From Euglena gracilis (taxonomy: Eukaryota; Euglenida; Euglenophyceae; Euglenales), in contig CP154954.1 in the NCBI GenBank assembly GCA_039621445.1, positions 25,494,954-25,558,953 on the forward strand: a stretch of DNA of 64,000 bases, in the 5' to 3' direction. A model generated the notes under the pieces. It had not been told where the DNA came from. It was given only the letters and a program-made list of their open reading frames with translations, and ran no database searches. This document shows positions 25,444 through 35,852 of this stretch, one piece after another. Within the stretch, counting starts at the first letter, position 1, and each line of letters starts with the position of its first letter. A program made the translations under genes and the position numbers.

Positions 25444-25540
25444 TTCCTTGACCTCCCACCCCAATGTGGCCAATGTCAGACCCTGACTGCGCCCCGTCGC
25501 CCGGCCCAGGCCCCCCGCGCCTCGCTTTGCCTGCGCTGCG
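25444..25540 (+). CDS. candidate exon with LSD1-like zinc motif
   Basis: In one plus frame the sequence reads PPQCGQCQTLTAPRRPAQ and then RASLCLRC, a C-x2-C..C-x2-C arrangement with 19 residues between the pairs. It resembles the LSD1-type zinc finger (CGGC..L...GA..V.C..C), which binds zinc and mediates DNA or protein contacts. The donor GCG|GTGTGG (GT at 25541) follows the last cysteine codons. The 5' boundary is unknown; the frame stays open to 25129. The neighbourhood is only repeats. Confidence 0.35.
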
Positions 25541-27499
25541 GTGTGGCGCCCGGGGGGGGGACTGAGGTGGTTGATCTCCCACGTGATAAGAGGTGCGCTG
25601 ATCTGCTTACGCGTGTGTGCAAATTACCCACGTTTCCCAGGTTTCCTTGGTTCCGGGTCCAAGTTTCTGAATTGCTGAACACCACCACCTTCTGTGATGA
25701 CCAAGAAATGGCCGAAAATGGCCGAAAATGGGCCAAAAGCAACAAAAGCGACCAAAAGCAGCCAACGTAGCCAAAAAGGGCCAAGATTGGCCAAAATGGC
25801 AGAAAACATCCAATAGTGGCCAAAGAATACCCACGTCGCCCTGCATCGCCCTGCATCGGCAGACATCGAAACCTGCCTTTGACCAGCAAAAACACTGCAC
25901 CCCTGGCCATTTTTGCCATTTTGGTCACATTTTTCATTTTGTTTATTTTTGCCTCTAACTCTTCGAAACAGAGCAGGAGAAAAAAAAAGTGGTCAAAAGC
26001 AGAATTTGACTTTTTTTGGTTGCGTACGGCCAGTTTTGGGCTGCTTTGGTGACTGTCGAAACAATAGCTGTGCGGAGCGCAAATGCCCCACGCCAATTGC
26101 TTGTTAATTTTGCGAGATCGGCCACCTGAGTGGGACGTATGTGTGGCTCGGCGGTGTTCCACAGCCCCCCGAATCTCCGCTGTCGGGCCTCCCCGTCCCC
26201 AGGGATTTCTTCCCAAAGGTGGACCATTCAAATTCCAGGGCTACACATCGGGCAATGACTTTGGGGGGACGCAAAAAACATCAGGTAAAGATTCAGTTCC
26301 CACGGCCGCCAACTCCAACTGAACCTCCACTTGCAAAGCTGGAACCCACCCCAGCCAGCTGGGATTCCCATAATTCCTTTTTTGTTTCAAATTGGGGCCG
26401 ACTACCCTTTTAATGACATTATTGGATGAGTTTATACATTCATAAGAGAAACATTTTGCAGCAAATTTGGCATGGCTTGGAAAGGTGGGACATGTGGACC
26501 TACAAAGAAATAATGCTCGGACCCTGGTTTTCGACCACTTTTCCGAATAGTGAGCCCCCCCCCTCAGTTTTCAACCAACGTTCCGAATAGTAGTCCCCGG
26601 GGGCTATAATTCAGGGGGGGGGGGCTTATTTCGTGTTGTTTTTTTTGAGCATTTTAACCCATTAACCATTTGAATCTGATTGATCCACGTACATACATGG
26701 TGCGCTTCTGAGGAATTAGCCAGACGACGACATAATTTTCAAAAGGAGGATGTTGAACGTCAGCATATCCTCCTGGATGGTTGATATGAGGATTTTTAGT
26801 GCATTAGTTGGTGGTTTTTTAGACGTGTGCCTCCCTGGAAGGCATTCAGCTCCTCCGTGTTGGGAATGGCAGGGTGACAGGACATGGCTTTCCCACATAT
26901 CTGGCACTGTTTTGTGCCGCAAAATTCGCATCCAGGCGAGTACGGCATCCGGGGCCAGGCATTCCAATGGGGGGGAGGCTCACTCAGCCTTCCCCCGATG
27001 ACGGAGTTTGTTACCATGGCCCACAAGTGAAATTTCAATCTGCTTTGCACCTGGGTCCAAGGGACAGAAGTCCCTGCCCCCTTCTCTATCCATATCCCTT
27101 CTCCGGTATAGGGCGTGGCACCTTCAGCAGCTGATGGAGGGAGGGAGGGAGGGAGGTTTCAGTTTGGTTCAGTGTAGTTGCTGCTCATTGGCCCATTGTT
27201 ACCATCCCCTCCATCCGGAGGTCCCCAAAATAGCCAAAATTCTATGTTTTTTAAAAGAAAAATGTTTTGTTTGTTTTGTTTGTTTTTTCGTTTTGTTTCA
27301 AAAAAATGGTTTTCAGTTTTTGTGTTTTCGCGAGGCACAGCGGTACCTGACCCAGCCCCCCACCCAGACAGGGCTTGCCAGCCAGCCTAAAAAAAAGGCT
27401 GGAAATCTAAAGTATTTCCAGCCTTCCATTCATTTAAACCCTGCATGACCCAACCCTTGGGTATTAAGTGATTAAGTGAGCATTGGTTTGCGGGGGGGG
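25541..27499. other. spacer with a minus-strand Cys-rich frame
   Basis: The minus frame 27050-26796 ends at a stop after CEFCGTKQCQICGKAMSCH and a terminal LKNHQLMH. Two CxxC pairs and spaced His residues suggest a small zinc-binding tail, as at the end of some transposases. I recognise no family. At 25710-25830 a GGCCAAAA..GGCCGAAAATGG motif recurs. T-family-like remnants lie at 26540-26640. Confidence 0.3.
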
Positions 27500-28201
27500 C
27501 AGGGTTCGATATAAGGAGGGTGTACAGGGTTAAGGTGGGGGGTGTCCCCACCCCCCTCCCTCCTTCAAGGCTGGAGGGGGGCCCATACCCCCCCCCACCT
27601 GCCAAGGGGGGTCCAGACTGACTCGGGGGGGGGGGTACCCGGGATCCCCCCCAAAAAGGTCAAAATTTTCCTTCCGGCACGCCGGAAAATTTGTTGCATT
27701 TTTTGACAAATTTTTGCCCAAGAAGTGCCCAAAATGACGTTTTTGGATGTTTTGGGGGGTCAAAAAAAGTTCGGCCTGGAACTTTGTGCCGGGTCGAAAA
27801 TCAGTCACCCAGACCACGCCACTGATTAGGTGAGGAGGGATGCCCCCCACCCCCCCCCTCCTGGACCGCAGGGGGGGGGTGGTCCGACCCCCCACTTGCC
27901 CTGAGGGGGGGGGGGTCCGACCACCCCCACCCCCCCCCCGCAGGTCCAGACTTCCACCTGACCGAAGGGGTCGTCCAGACCCCCTGGGACCAGAAAATTT
28001 AATCTGGCGCTTCACTCCAGAAAAGATGACAGTTTTGGTGTAAGTTTCGGCCATTTTTTTCAAAATTGCTCACAAACGAAATTTTCGGGCCTTTTTCAAG
28101 TTTAAAAAGTTTTCTGGCACAAAGCGCCAGCAATTTTTGCACAGACGAGGGGGAGTCCAGACCCCACCCCCCGCTCCCCGCTCATTTAATTCCTATCCCT
28201 G
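27500..28201 (+). mobile_element. CAGGGTTCGAT-family element, longer and diverged
   Basis: The left end CAGGGTTCGATATAAGGAGG is nearly identical to that at 14993. The inner block (TACCCGGGATCCCCCCCAAA, then TTTTTGACAAATTTTTGCCC) is also shared. The proposed right end (CTATCCCTG) is poor and the flanking 8-mers match at only 5 of 8, so the right boundary is uncertain. It holds the hairpin TGGCACAAAGCGCCA (28115-28129). Confidence 0.6.
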
Positions 28202-29270
28202 GGGGTCAGGTCAGCCCACCCCAGCCAGAAGCAGGGTTAACTAGGAAAACTAAATGATTTTTTCCCCATTTTGGATGGTTTTGGGAAGGATGAGTGAATA
28301 AGTGGAAATATGCACCGTGCAGTTTTTGCAGTTTTTTTGCAGTTTTCACGTTTTGGGTTTTTTGCCGTTTTTTGCAGTTTTTTTTTGCAGCTTTTTTTTC
28401 TATAAAAAAATGCATACGTGCAGTTTTTTGCAGTTTTTTTTTGATTCCGGTTTTGAGGAAACCTGAGGTGCTGGATTATTGGGTTGAAGTTGGAGTTGAG
28501 GATTTCGAAATTCGTGGTGCCGCAAAGGAGCACAAGCTCTTGAAGAAGATTGGGTCTTGCCCCAAGCATTGTGGCCAAATGTCACACACGCCAAATGCTT
28601 CAAAGAGCAAGAAGTTCTTTCTTATTTGCAAGAACTTCCCAGGTTGTAGACCATTTGGCAATCCCCTAAGGACAGTGTTCAAAGTTTGCGGTGGTTGTTG
28701 TATATTTTTTTTCATCGTGATATGGAGAAACTTCACCAGGTGATGGATCGAAAGTTCCACATCCCCTGCAAGAAATGAAAGCATTGAAAATTTCTGTGTA
28801 TTTCTGTGTATGCATTTTTCCCATATTTAAAAAGGAAACCGTTTGGCATCTTTGTGGGCATGGTCGGTACAAGTTTTGGTGCAGGAAAACCAGTGTCCCG
28901 GCATCGAAACACATGATTTGCATTTCACTGCATGAAGAACCATGCAGAGTGCACCTTGATTGGTTGCTTCCATTTTTGTCGTCATCAGTTCCAAAGCTGC
29001 GCAAAGAAAAGTTAGGTGAATTGGGGTGTGCTTATGTGGTCGCAATTTACGTTGTTTTGCATATGCAGACCATTTCAGCTTGTTTATTGTTATTATTTGT
29101 TGAAGTGCAGTTTTTTTGCAGTTTTTTGCAGTTTTTTTTGCAGTTTTTTGCGATGCAGTTTTTGACCGGCCCGTGTGCAGTTTCTCCCCCCCCCCTGCCA
29201 TCATTCTGGAAAAGAAAGAGCACCAGCGCTGACCCCCGCCCAAGGTCGTCAAACAGCTGGTTTTTAGCAG
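28202..29270 (+). other. segment between two arrays of T-tract/GCAG units
   Basis: 28316-28442 and 29104-29182 are arrays of TTTTTTGCAG-like units in the same orientation. Between them a plus frame reads EHKLLKKIGSCPKHCGQMSH, then FFLICKN.PGC..F and NPLRTVFK. A later, shifted frame has ETVWHLCGHGRYKFWC. Cys spacing and the ..RTVF tail recall the zinc-ribbon N terminus of IS1016/Merlin-type transposases, but frames are broken and no DDE residues are placed. It may be a decayed transposase. Confidence 0.25.
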
Positions 29271-29406
29271 GGTGGTCCCCAGTCTCCAGCCACCACCGGG
29301 ACCTCAGAATCCCTCACCCCACACTCTCTCTCCACTCTCGACGTGCCTGGTGCCAGTTCAACGAATCAGAAGCCTCCTTCCCCGCCCTGGAGGGTCGAGT
29401 GGCGCG
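29271..29406 (+). CDS. candidate Ser/Thr/Pro-rich exon
   Basis: The acceptor TTTTTAGCAG and the donor GCGCG|GTGGAC bound an open frame (GPQSPATTGTSESLTPHSLS, ending PPSPPWRVEW). It is a disordered-type linker with no domain. Orientation and style match the other plus-strand exons. Confidence 0.3.
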
Positions 29407-29605
29407 GTGGACTCGTTGACCCCTCCTGCTCAGCAGTGCCTCTGCCTGTGTCCCTGTCAGATGGGCGATTGCTGTAACGCCGGTGGTGGGTTTCCTTCCC
29501 CGCGCCACCCGGCAACGCCACTGACAACAAGTGTCTTGCACCCGCATTGCGTACGCCACTGATCAGGAAAGAGGTCGGAGAACACAGTCCCGGTGCAAAA
29601 TGGGA

Positions 29606-30138
29606 CAGGGGCAGGGGTTTTTTTCAGTCTTGGACCCCCTCCCCCGGGGGGGAGGGGGGGGTAGGGGGGGTGGGTCCCTTGGACCCCCCTCCCCCGGGGG
29701 GGGGGGGGTAGGGGCTGGTGGGTATATCTTTTTCGGCGCCGAAGGCGCCGAAAATTTTGAAAAAGGTGCTATTTTTAGCATTTTCGGGCAAAAGTGGTGG
29801 GTCCCCCGGGACCCCCCCCCTCCCCCGGGGGGGGCCCCACCCCAGGGGGGGGGTGGGTGGGTGCCGCCCCCCTCCCCCCCGCCCCCCCCCCCAGTTTTAA
29901 AAAAGCCCCTGGACAGGGGTTCGATGGAAGGAGGGTGTCACAGCTTCAGGTGGGAGATTCTTGGTGTCGACCGCTGGGAAGCGCCAGCCGAAAATCGGTC
30001 ATTTTGGCCACTCCAATGTGTAGGTGGCTGGGGGGTGGGTGGGTGGGTGGGGGGGGTGTTTCCTCACCCCCCTTGACTGAAAAAAAAAATTGACTGAAGG
30101 AGGGGTCTGCCCCCCACCTGCCTTTATATTGCACCCTG
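29606..30138 (+). mobile_element. older CAGGGGTTCGAT element interrupted by a younger one
   Basis: If the inner element (29612-29911 plus one duplication) is removed, this element has the ends CAGGGGTTCGATGGAAGGAG and TTTATATTGCACCCTG and the flanks AAATGGGA (29598-29605) and GGATGGGA (30139-30146), 6 of 8 identical. Nesting gives the relative age directly. Confidence 0.7.
29612..29911 (+). mobile_element. CAGGGGTTTTTTT-ended element, perfect 8-base duplication
   Basis: The ends are CAGGGGTTTTTTTCAGTCTT and GTTTTAAAAAAGCCCCTG. Both flanks are GACAGGGG (29604-29611 and 29912-29919). The interior has long paired G/C runs and the palindrome GGCGCCGAAGGCGCC (29735-29749). It shares high overall similarity with 35546-35844 and 63616-63850. 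It is non-coding. Confidence 0.92.
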
Positions 30139-30146
30139 GGATGGGA

Positions 30147-31999
30147 CCATCCCACGCTGGGACCATACCATATTGTTTGTTGGTAGTGTGTCACACTGCT
30201 GGGAGATTGCCCTGTTTTTCAAGAAAGTTATTGGGTTTTGGACCTCATTGGGGCCAATGACGAAGCGTGGCCAACCGGGCACCGAAGGCGTCAAAAAAAT
30301 TTTGAATTTTGAAGAAATGGTGAACTGGTGAAAGCCGGTGCATTTTGACCCATATTGGGCGAACCGATTGCACAAGTTTCCAAAAAGAAACTGGCCTTGG
30401 CTTAGGGTTCAAGATATCGATTTTTCCAAAATACCTCGAAACCTATTGGTTTGGTTTGGTTTATTAGCTCTTGGAAGGCACACGTCTGCTTGCTCTGGTG
30501 AGCAGCAATGTTTGTGGCACAAATGATGAAACATTGGAGATTTGGGAGCATGGGGGAAAAGTGACTGGAGTGGCAAGGGTTGCGGACCCCATTTGGGGGG
30601 GGGGGTCGGAAGTGGGTCACCGGTTTGATGACTCGATGTTTTTTGAAACAGAAACTGGGCCTCGGTAAGCAGTCATATACACTCACTGGATTTTTTCAAA
30701 AAGTTTTGGGTTTGCATATTTTTTCCCCCACTCAGTCACGCAGAGCATGCAGTGCTACACACGGTACAACACAGTGTTGAAGCATTTCCTCCGTAGGAGG
30801 TTGGTTGGTTGGTAAGTCTCATTCCAGCAAACCATTGCGGGGGCTCCACTGCTGCAGATGCCGTTGCAGCCATGCCAGGGAAGCAAGCGGTATATAAAAA
30901 GGATGGGGGTTGCAAGGAATAAAGACAGGGAATTCATGCTTTGTTTTGCTTTACAAGTCCGATTTTTTTCTCCCCCCATGAGCCTCTGCCGCTGCAACTT
31001 TAGCGATAGCCATGTCCTTGTACAGCCATCATTCGAAGGGTTTCAAGTCTCAGTTTCAGTCCTGGGGTGCCCCCCCTTCTTTTTGGGTAGTGGGAAATGC
31101 GGTCGCTGATTTATGTGTAAACGCCTGGAGTCACAGCACGGGGAAAACAGTGCCCAAGACATGGATTGCAGGGCGGTCCATAAGAGTCCATAAGGTTCTT
31201 TCCCCCTGAAGGACCGCCCTTCTGCCAGAGGGATGGCCAACCGCCGATCCGGGGATCGAATGGGGTCAGAAATTAACAGTTAAAACCCCGCATTTTTTGA
31301 CTTTTTGGGTGGATGGACGATGGCGTAAGAATGCCAGAAATCATTTTTCCCCCGAAATCCATTTCTGTCAAAATATGGCCATTTTTGGTAGCTCTTTACA
31401 TGTGTGATGGTGCCATGCTGCAGCAGATGTTTGAGGTGTGTGGCAGCCAGGGCGGCCTGGCCCGGACAGGAGGCCCGGCGGCCCAGGGAAACAAAATTGA
31501 ACCCAATTTTGGCCAGGGTGGTCCTGAACGCAAAACTTCCCATCCCAGCCCGTTCAATGAAAGATCCACCGGAGAAATGGCAGCACTGCATAAAACCTGG
31601 TATATTATATAAGGGGTTAGTTAGTGCCAAGCACTTGGTATTTTGGTGGTGTTTCCGCGATGTTGGTGGTATTGTCCGGAATTGTCACCGGTGGTCATTT
31701 GGTTTGGGGGGGGGGGGCATCTATTCGGGGGGAGGGGGGGGGTAAATGCCCAAATAATACACACCCAGGATATGTTATTTGGGGTCTGACAGAATCAAAC
31801 AAAAAATTGTTATTTGATGCTTCTGGGGCGGGAAGTAAGGATAATATAATAATTATGTCGATTGGGGGGGGGACCCAGAAGCTACACAAACGATGGGACA
31901 GGGACAACAATGGGTGGTATTTTTTTATAAGTTAGCGAAAACCCTCTGTATGACAAGGTTGGGTGACTTTTATTTCTGTGTGTGTATTTGCGTATGAGT
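30147..31999. other. spacer, no supported gene
   Basis: Mixed composition with a G run near 30595. 31705-31800 carries T-family-like motifs (CCCAAATAATACACACCC..GTTATTTGGGG). The frames at 30124-30375 and 31280-31630 have no recognised domain. Confidence 0.35.

Positions 32000-32047
<48 letters not shown>
32000..32047 (+). repeat. GT microsatellite
   Basis: Uninterrupted GT dinucleotides, about 24 units. Confidence 0.95.
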
Positions 32048-32048
<1 letters not shown>

Positions 32049-32509
32049 CTTTTGTGTGTGCTTTTTTGTGGTCATTTGGTGGTATCTCCCCGACCTGCCT
32101 GGACAAGAGGGGATGGAGGAGGGTTAGTGTTTCATTTTTTCTGCTTGGGAGCTGAGTGGGAATCCCAGAAACCCTGCAGGTGGGAGGAACCACCCGTCAC
32201 GACCCTTTCCCATTTTTCCAGAGGCATTGGCCCAGCCTTTGAATCTTCCTTCGGCGCCTTGGGTGCCGAAGGCTCAGTGCTGTGGTGCGTGGGGGGGGGG
32301 GGCATCTGGCACCTGGCCCTCAGCCAACCACACCCGCATCTTACCACATACCTGTTGCACGTGTGCGCACGCACCTCGGCAGCACCGTGGCCCAACCACT
32401 TTCTCTACAGAGACCGCCAATGGGCTGTTCCAATGAGGGCTTCACTCTGGCTGAAAAGCCCCCCCCCCGGCACCCCAATTCCACCCCCCCCCCCCTAAAT
32501 GACGCCCTC

Positions 32510-32670
32510 ATATGCGGTTACCCACCTCCTCCCAGATTAGAATTTTTTTGGAGCTGGCAACCTGACCGAGGGATTTTGCTTTTCCCCTTCAACGACAATC
32601 TTTGGTGGGTTTTGGGGTGTCGGGGGGTTTTGGGGTGCCTTTTAAGGGGGGAGGGCAAGCATCTATGAAA
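32510..32670 (+). repeat. repeat family U, copy 1
   Basis: GCGGTTACCCACCTCCTCCC through GGGTGTCGGGGGGTTTT is nearly identical to 38605-38755. At the second site it is fused to the tail of repeat family Q, so one site is chimeric. Confidence 0.65.
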
Positions 32671-32879
32671 TGACTGGGTGACTGGGCGTGACTGGGTCTG
32701 GGACTCTGGATGACCATTGGTACCTCCCCCCTCCATGCCCAATGAACGCCCCGCCGTTCAGACCGTGTAGATTGTCACCTTTGAGTCCATTGGGCTTGGG
32801 GGGGGGGGGGGGTAGTTTGCGGCAGGGGGTACAGGCAGCAGCCCGCTGGCCCCACCCACCCCTCTCCCGGAACGAGCGA

Positions 32880-33005
32880 CGCGTCTCCCGCCACCTCCTG
32901 CTACGCCGCGGCCCACCCCGGGGCCGTCCCGGCCGACGGCGGCATGGACGCCCAGGCGGTGTACGGCCGTGGCCCCGCTGACCTCCGGCCTGTGGGGCAC
33001 GGGGG
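32880..33005 (+). CDS. candidate exon, Ala/Gly-rich
   Basis: The plus frame reads SPATSCYAAAHPGAVPADGG, then MDAQAVYGRGPADLRP. GT donors exist after GCG (GTGTAC) and after CCT (GTGGGG). It looks more protein-like than the antisense frame, which is only Arg-rich, although the antisense frame has a tidy CCCCACAG acceptor. The acceptor is unresolved. No domain is recognised. Confidence 0.35.
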
Positions 33006-33339
33006 CTCCATCCCCAGGGCCGGCATTCAAACCATGCGGTGGAGCTCCATTCAGGTGGTCTAAGCCAGTCTGGATGGAATTCAGGCTTTCTTTCAGGGAA
33101 GATCGCACCAAAGGGGGGGGGGGTGCTGTGGGGGCGGGGGGCGTTATCGACCCCCCAGGATTGGGGGGCTTGTGTAACACAGCATGATCCCCAGCGCCGA
33201 AGGTGCTGGCAAAGCTCACCATTCTTAATGGAAAATGGGCTTGGTCGACAGGCACCGAGACCCAAAACCGACCCCCTGGCGGGGGAGGGGGGTGCTTGTT
33301 ATGGGCAGCACCCCATTGCACCCCCACCTTCATTTCCTC

Positions 33340-33410
33340 CCGCTTTTTTTTGTCCAGGTCAAAATTTGCCCTCAGCGCCAAAAGACGTTCCCGGCACAGC
33401 TCCATCGTGA
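33340..33410 (-). other. candidate minus-strand exon (charged helix)
   Basis: The minus strand reads MELCRERLLALRANFDLDKK and then KREEMK, followed by a GTGGGG donor at AAG. The product would be an amphipathic, charged helix. There is no AG acceptor in the 25 bases before the ATG, and neighbouring candidates lie on the plus strand. Confidence 0.2.
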
Positions 33411-33526
33411 GTGAGGTTAGGGTTAGACCCGACCCCCCACCACCACACCCAGCATCCCGCCGCCAACGCCCAACTGCTGCGTCGCAGCCAACTTCCGGGA
33501 GGGGGGGGGGTCCCCGGGGCCACGCG

Positions 33527-33664
33527 GGCAGCGCGGTGCAGCAAGCGGTCCACCACCACATCACCGCCCGGTCCGCATTGGCCCTCACGGAGGAGGAGGA
33601 GGGGGAGGACGAGGGGCGCCCACCGCCGGGGGGAGAGCAGGCGGGCGAGCCGCCCCCCAGGCAG
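33527..33664 (+). CDS. candidate exon, acidic linker
   Basis: The plus frame reads GSAVQQAVHHHITARSALAL and then an acidic run TEEEEGEDEGRPPPGGEQAG. The change from helical to acidic/Pro-rich resembles the style of the exon at 6156. Boundaries are not resolved. G-rich sequence upstream looks intronic. Confidence 0.35.
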
Positions 33665-34093
33665 GCGGCGTCCCTCCCTCCCTCCCCTCCCAACGCCCAT
33701 CGTTGCCGTCAGGTCCGCTGGCGGCCCACGGCTGTAGCTGTCAACACCACAACGCTGCTGCGGGGGGCGGGGCCGAGTACATGAAGGCAAAGAAGGTTTG
33801 CCAGTGGCTTTTTTGGTAAGACCTTATTTTTCATCAGTTTGCGGGGTCAGTCACAGGGGTTTCGCAACTCGGCCACGTTTTTTTTTCAGAGGATCAAAGA
33901 CATGAAATTTGCACGGTGCCACCACTGGAAAAATGTGAAAATCTGAAGTGTCGCCCAAGTTGCTTGGGGAAAAACACAAACGAAAAATCACATCTTCAAA
34001 AACAAAATCAAAATCAAAATCAAAGACAAACAAAACAAAAACAAGAACAAAAACAAAATCAGACACCCGGGAGGGGGGGCATTGGGGGACCCG

Positions 34094-34150
34094 ACTGGCG
34101 GTACCGCCGCCGCTGCGGCCGACGGGGACGACGACGCCAGCTTCCCCCAG
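34094..34150 (+). CDS. candidate short exon
   Basis: The plus frame reads TGGTAAAAADGDDDASFPQ and ends at CAG followed by GCCCCGG. It is short, and its ends are not canonical. It is kept because composition and orientation agree with the neighbours. A-rich low-complexity DNA (34001-34060) precedes it. Confidence 0.25.
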
Positions 34151-35311
34151 GCCCCGGTGGCGGGGTTGGGGCCGGCCGGTTTAGGCCAACCCTGGGCACC
34201 GCTGCGGCTGCCCTCTCCCCTTCGCATGAGGTGACGGTGAAGGTGAAGGGTGGGTGTGATCTACACAAAAAAAAGAGTCTCTGGCCAAGAATTCGAAATC
34301 AACCTGCAGCGCGTGACGTTGAAGAGCTGGTACCATGACCCCTGGTTCTGGGCGGTCCTTTGGTGGTTAGAGGTTTGTGTGCCCCCACCTCAACCGCACG
34401 TCCGCGTTCCCTGTAAAACGCTGCTCCCGATGTAACTCCCCCCGGGTGTGTGGCCCCCTCCTCCTTCCATTCAAACTTGGCGCCCCTAAAGTTGGCCTTC
34501 GGCCTTTTGCACATTGCCGCCAAAATCATTAACATGCAAACTTGACCCCCCCCTAAGGTTGGCCCCTGGCTTTACCTTCAATCATGGCCCAAGCCAAGCG
34601 CCCGGGGGGAGGGGTGGCAATCAGTTTTCCATTCTTTCCTCCAACTCTTCAGAAATGAAAGCAATTTCCAGCTCATGGTTTCTTGATTCTGCGCCTGTTT
34701 GTGAGTAAATTCAGTGTTGCCGTCCATGCCCCCAAACCGGAGATCAGCATGCCCCCAAACCGGAGATCAGGTCGAAAATCGAAGTCGTAAACGAGTTAAT
34801 TGTTTTTTCTCCGAAAGTGCCTCCACATAGACACCTGTGGGCTCCTGGTATTCATTCACTAAAGAAAGGGTGGGCAGAGCTGCACAATCTTGCTTTTTTT
34901 CAGAGTGACTGTTACTTTTTGGCTCAAACCCCTCCCCCTCCCCCAGGAAGGGAGGTTGTCAAAAGCCACCAAAGCAAAAGGCGCTGAAAGCGCCAGAAAG
35001 AATTCATTCCGGACATTTTCTTCCCATTTGTGCTAATTTCCCTTGGATTCCAGAGGGACCGATCGGGGGGGGGGGGTCCCGACTGGTTTTTAGAAAAGAG
35101 CGACCGGTTTTCGGAAGGGTGGAAGTGCCCCCCCTTCCTCCTCCAAACGTCGGTGCGGGAAGCGCCTCCCCGCAGGACCACGACTGGGTATACAATCACT
35201 CAGTCACTGGCCGACCCCTGGGGGGGGGGGGGGGTGACTGGTTTGAAGAGTGGAGTGACCCCCCCGGGGGTAAAAAAAAAATTGTATGGACCCGGGGCCT
35301 GCCCCCATCAG
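34151..35311. other. intron-like spacer
   Basis: Contains G/C inverted tracts (35060-35270) of the kind seen at 18735 and 24310, and the small inverted motif GGCGCTGAAAGCGCC (34980-34994). No exon is supported. Confidence 0.35.
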
Positions 35312-35486
35312 CCACCACATCCTGTCGGAGGACGACGAGACGTGTTCGTCCCTGTCCCAGGCGAGCCACGCCCGGCCACGGATGCGGCGCAGCACGCTGC
35401 TGACGTTCCGCGTCCGGGCGACGCCGCTGACCCCCAAGCGGCAGAGCGGCCCCGCCGCCCAGCCATTCAGCTACCGGATCGCCACC
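35312..35486 (+). CDS. exon with FRVRATP motif
   Basis: The acceptor CCTGCCCCCATCAG and the donor ACC|GTGGGC give one base plus 58 codons. It reads HHILSEDDETCSSLSQ, then an Arg-rich stretch (RPRMRR), then LLTFRVRATPLTPKRQSG and SYRIAT. The acidic-Ser / Arg-rich / FRVRA[S/T]P order matches the exon at 6514-6682. Either the two exons encode repeated units of one protein, or they come from related genes. If the donor is ignored, the frame reads through the 35546 element to a nearby stop. Confidence 0.5.
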
Positions 35487-35545
35487 GTGGGCTCTCCCAG
35501 CAATTTCCCGACCAACCCTTTCTCTCACTATTTGAACCTCCCAAG

Positions 35546-35623
35546 CAGGGGTTTTTTTTAGTCTTGGACCCCCTCCCCCGGGGGGGGGGGGGGGGGTGGG
35601 TGGGTTCCTTCGACCCCTTCCGC

Positions 35624-35656
<33 letters not shown>

Positions 35657-35844
35657 CTTTTTCGGCGCCTTTGGCGCCGAAAATTTTGAAAACGGTGCTA
35701 TTTTTGGCATTTTTGGCCGTTTTCAGGCAAAAGTGGGTGGGTCCCCCGGGACCCCCCCCCTCCCCCAGAGGGGCCCCACCCCAGGGGGTGGGTGGGTGGG
35801 TGGGTGCCAACCCCCTCCCCCCCCAGTCTTAAAAAAAACCCCTG
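35546..35844 (+). mobile_element. CAGGGGTTTTTTTT-ended element, perfect 8-base duplication
   Basis: Flanks CTCCCAAG at 35538-35545 and 35845-35852. The ends CAGGGGTTTTTTTTAGTCTT and AGTCTTAAAAAAAACCCCTG are inverted. It has a 31-G run (35626-35656) and the palindrome GGCGCCTTTGGCGCC (35664-35678). It is a sister copy of 29612-29911. Confidence 0.93.
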
Positions 35845-35852
35845 CTCCCAAG

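Noticed and set aside
33340-33410. EF-hand in the minus-strand frame
   Set aside because: FDLDKKKREE resembles a loop start, but the needed Gly and later acidic ligands are missing and the frame ends at a donor-like site.
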